A DNA stretch of 15,520 nt from JAKPAM01 sp047605425 (GTDB lineage: Bacteria; Pseudomonadota; Gammaproteobacteria; Burkholderiales; Burkholderiaceae_E), in the NCBI GenBank assembly GCA_047605425.1, contig JASGFT010000117.1:1-15520 (forward strand), in the 5' to 3' direction. Both the position numbers and the translations under genes were made by a program. This document shows positions 13,806 through 15,520 of the stretch, one piece after another. Every line of letters begins with the position of its first letter. Within the stretch, counting starts at the first letter, position 1. The notes under the pieces were generated by a model. The model saw nothing but the letters and a program-made list of their open reading frames with translations, was not told the DNA's origin and did no database searches.

Positions 13806-13900
13806 CGACGCCCACCGACGCTCATCGACGCCCACCGACGCCCATCGGCGTTCATCGGCGTTCATCGGCGTTCATCGGCGCTCCTCAGCGTGCATCGGCG
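13806..13900. repeat. 10-bp tandem repeat array
   Basis: About nine units of consensus CRRCGYYCAY run head to tail from 13806 (CGACGCCCAC, CGACGCTCAT, CGACGCCCAC, CGACGCCCAT, then CGGCGTTCAT three times, then CGGCGCTCCT and CAGCGTGCAT). The 10-bp period is not a multiple of three and lies between two converging genes, so it is not coding. The period is close to one DNA helical turn. Confidence 0.85.
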
Positions 13901-13958
13901 CGTTCGGCACTCATCGGCGCGATTCGGCGCGTTCGGCACTCATCGGCGCGATTCGGCG
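13901..13958. repeat. 29-bp perfect tandem duplication
   Basis: Two identical 29-bp units (13901-13929 and 13930-13958), beginning CGTTCGGCACTCATCGGCGC, follow the 10-bp array directly. Each contains the decamer core TCATCGGCGC, so they look derived from it. A degenerate tail of TCGGCA motifs continues to 13979, just before the nucleotidase stop. Confidence 0.85.
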
Positions 13959-13997
13959 CAGCTCGGCACAGTTCGGCAGTCGACGGAGCAGGCCCGG

Positions 13998-14963
13998 TCA
14001 GCGCTCGTCCGGCGCCGGCGTCCGGAGCGGATTCGCGATCCCGCTGACGACGTGACCGGTCGGCCCGACGCGCGCCGCCGCATCGCAGTGCCGCGTCTGG
14101 TCGTCGAAGAAGAAATCGGGCTCGAACTCCTTCAGGAACGGCGCCTTGTCGAGGCCGCCGAGGAACATCGCCTCGTCGACCTCGATGCCCCAGTCCATCA
14201 GCGTGCGGATCGCCCGTTCGTGGGCCGGCGCGCTGCGGGCGGTGACCAGCGCCGTGCGGATCCGCATCGGCCGCGCCGGCGGAGGCGTCGACGGATCGCG
14301 CTGGTCGGCTGCGCGCTGCAACCGGTGCAGCGCCTCGAGCAACGGCTTGAAGGGCCCGGGCGGCAGCGGATTGGCGACCAACTCGGTCTCGTGCTGCTGG
14401 AACGCGAGCAGGCCGCTGCGCTGGAACACCTGCTCGGACTCGTCGGAAAACAGCACCGCGTCGCCGTCGAACGCGATGCGGATCTCGTCCGGATGCGATT
14501 CGGACGCCTGCACCGACGTCGAGTAGACGCGCGCGGCCGGAAAGCCGGCGTCGAGCGCCGCGCGCACGTCGGCCTCGTTGGCCGACAGGAACAGCGTGGC
14601 CTTCAACGGCTTCAGGTAATGCATCGGCGAGCGGCCGCGCGTGAACACGCCGCGCTCGAGCCGCAGCCCGTCCTTCTGCGCCGAACGGAACACGCGCAGG
14701 CCGCTGACCGGGTCGTTGCGCGACACGACGACGACCTCGACGCGCCGCGCCGGCTCGGGCAGATGCGGCGGATCGAAGGCCAGCAGCTTCTTGACCAGCG
14801 CGTGGGCGATGCCCGGACGCGCCGGCACGTCGAGCCGCTCGCGCTGCAGCCGCATGTAGGCGACATCGTCGTCGCTCTCGAACACGCGGTTCTCTTCCTC
14901 GAAGTCGAATACCGCCCGCGACGAGATCGCGACGACCAGCTTTCCATCAAGAGTGGGCGCCAT
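13998..14963 (-). CDS. 5'-nucleotidase, cytosolic (NT5C1-like family)
   Basis: The 321-residue product resembles the bacterial members of the cytosolic 5'-nucleotidase family, which hydrolyse nucleoside monophosphates. Landmarks are the opening LDGKLVVAISSRAVFDFEEENRVFE, then EVVVVSRNDPVSGLRVFRS, FTRGRSPMHYLKPLKATLFLSANEADVRAAL, then FDGDAVLFSDESEQVF and a C-terminal MFLGGLDKAPFLKEFEPDFFFDDQ. The conserved Asp residues fit a HAD-like phosphatase. The start at 14963 fits the family; the frame is open further upstream to 15443 but that part is antisense to xdhA and is not family-like. It is divergent from xdhA, which suggests a purine-salvage or purine-degradation link. The nucleotide preference cannot be read from the sequence. 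Confidence 0.88.
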   Translation of the reverse strand: MAPTLDGKLVVAISSRAVFDFEEENRVFESDDDVAYMRLQRERLDVPARPGIAHALVKKLLAFDPPHLPEPARRVEVVVVSRNDPVSGLRVFRSAQKDGLRLERGVFTRGRSPMHYLKPLKATLFLSANEADVRAALDAGFPAARVYSTSVQASESHPDEIRIAFDGDAVLFSDESEQVFQRSGLLAFQQHETELVANPLPPGPFKPLLEALHRLQRAADQRDPSTPPPARPMRIRTALVTARSAPAHERAIRTLMDWGIEVDEAMFLGGLDKAPFLKEFEPDFFFDDQTRHCDAAARVGPTGHVVSGIANPLRTPAPDER

Positions 14964-15069
14964 GCGGCGGCAGTTTACCGCTCCCGATCGGCGATCGCCT
15001 ACGCGCGCGTGGTCCGGATCTTGCTGCCTCGTATCGGATCGAACGGGGACCGGATCGCGGTACGCGAAG

Positions 15070-15520
15070 ATGAGGCCGATACGTTTTTTCCACCGGGGAT
15101 CGATCGTCGAAATCGGCGACGCGCCGCCCACGCGCACCGTGCTCGAATGGCTGCGCCGGGACGCGCACGGCTGCGGCACCAAGGAGGGCTGCAACGAGGG
15201 CGATTGCGGCGCCTGCACGGTCGTCGTCGGCGAGCTGCCGGCCGAAGGCGTGGACGCGACCTCATCGACGCCGGCGCCGGCCCTCTCGTTGACGACCGTC
15301 AATGCCTGCATCCAGTTCCTGCCGACGCTGGACGGCAAGGCCTTGTTCACCGTGGAAGACCTGAAGCTTCTGGGCGGTGATCGCCTGCATCCGGTACAGC
15401 AGGCGATGGTCGATTGCCACGGCTCGCAGTGCGGCTTCTGCACGCCGGGCTTCGTGATGTCGCTATGGGCCAGCTACGAACGGCATCGCGCCGCCGGCGA
15501 CGTGCCGACGCGCCAGCAGC
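15070..15520 (+). CDS. xdhA: Xanthine dehydrogenase small (iron-sulfur/FAD) subunit, N-terminal part
   Basis: The reading frame from ATG 15070 runs 150 codons to the window edge and is incomplete at the 3' end. It starts MRPIRFFHRGSIVEIGDAPP, then carries the plant-type [2Fe-2S] cluster motif GCGTKEGCNEGDCGACTVV with a later NAC cysteine. It continues with the second, helical [2Fe-2S] domain (CHGSQCGFCTPGFVMSLWA). This is the two-cluster N-terminus of the XdhA subunit of xanthine dehydrogenase, which oxidises hypoxanthine and xanthine to urate. An FAD domain and xdhB/xdhC would be expected beyond the window. The ribosome site is weak (GAAG), so the start is supported mainly by family alignment. 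Confidence 0.92.
   Translation, partial: MRPIRFFHRGSIVEIGDAPPTRTVLEWLRRDAHGCGTKEGCNEGDCGACTVVVGELPAEGVDATSSTPAPALSLTTVNACIQFLPTLDGKALFTVEDLKLLGGDRLHPVQQAMVDCHGSQCGFCTPGFVMSLWASYERHRAAGDVPTRQQ

Noticed and set aside
12996..13865. Upstream extension of the enoyl-CoA hydratase frame to 13865, giving a 544-residue protein
   Set aside because: The extension is antisense to pth, runs through the promoter/palindrome and the decamer array (MNADERRWAS...), and the true start has a strong AGGAGGAG site.
13806..13958. CRISPR array
   Set aside because: The units are short and contiguous with no unique spacers between them, and no cas gene is present.
14964..15443. Upstream extension of the 5'-nucleotidase frame to 15443
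   Set aside because: It is antisense to the conserved cysteine motifs of xdhA and has no family similarity.

Overview
This is a GC-rich window from a bacterial chromosome, most likely a betaproteobacterium of the order Burkholderiales. The placement rests on the gene order mutM / TPR lipoprotein / lolB / ispE / tRNA-Gln(UUG) / prs / rplY, a housekeeping block typical of that group, and on the sequences of PRPP synthetase and L25. No phage, plasmid or transposase gene is visible.

Left part (35-3809, minus strand): a large dynamin-family GTPase, now split by two one-base frameshifts and ending in a repeat-rich coiled coil and acidic tail, followed upstream by mutM (8-oxoguanine DNA glycosylase). 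Middle-left (3912-9214, plus strand): an outer-membrane TPR lipoprotein, the lipoprotein receptor lolB, the isoprenoid kinase ispE, a tRNA-Gln gene embedded between protein genes, prs, and rplY with a structured leader. These genes lie close together and read the same way. A second promoter-like sequence lies inside ispE.

Centre-right (9268-12995): an accessory-looking stretch sits between rplY and pth, which are usually neighbours in this group. It holds crcB (fluoride channel) with a possible small overlapping upstream ORF, a major-facilitator gene with an internal deletion and frameshift, a 22-bp perfect inverted duplication, a 15-bp tandem repeat, a DUF2189 membrane protein, the first quarter of an Old Yellow Enzyme-type flavin oxidoreductase, and an intact enoyl-CoA hydratase. 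Two decayed genes, a hairpin duplication and repeats within about 2 kb indicate a rearrangement-prone region. The hydratase unit has a strong-looking promoter whose -35/-10 spacer is exactly an 18-bp perfect palindrome, which suggests repression by an unidentified regulator.

Right part (13149-15520): pth, a non-coding array of 10-bp and 29-bp tandem repeats, a cytosolic-type 5'-nucleotidase on the minus strand, and, divergently, the start of the xanthine dehydrogenase iron-sulfur subunit (xdhA), cut by the window edge. The last two could work together in purine breakdown.

No defence system, CRISPR array or wholly new system was identified. The most interesting signals are the palindrome-in-promoter, the inverted duplication, the repeat arrays, the rplY leader hairpins and the decayed genes. 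All assignments come from reading motifs in the translated sequence; no database search was run.
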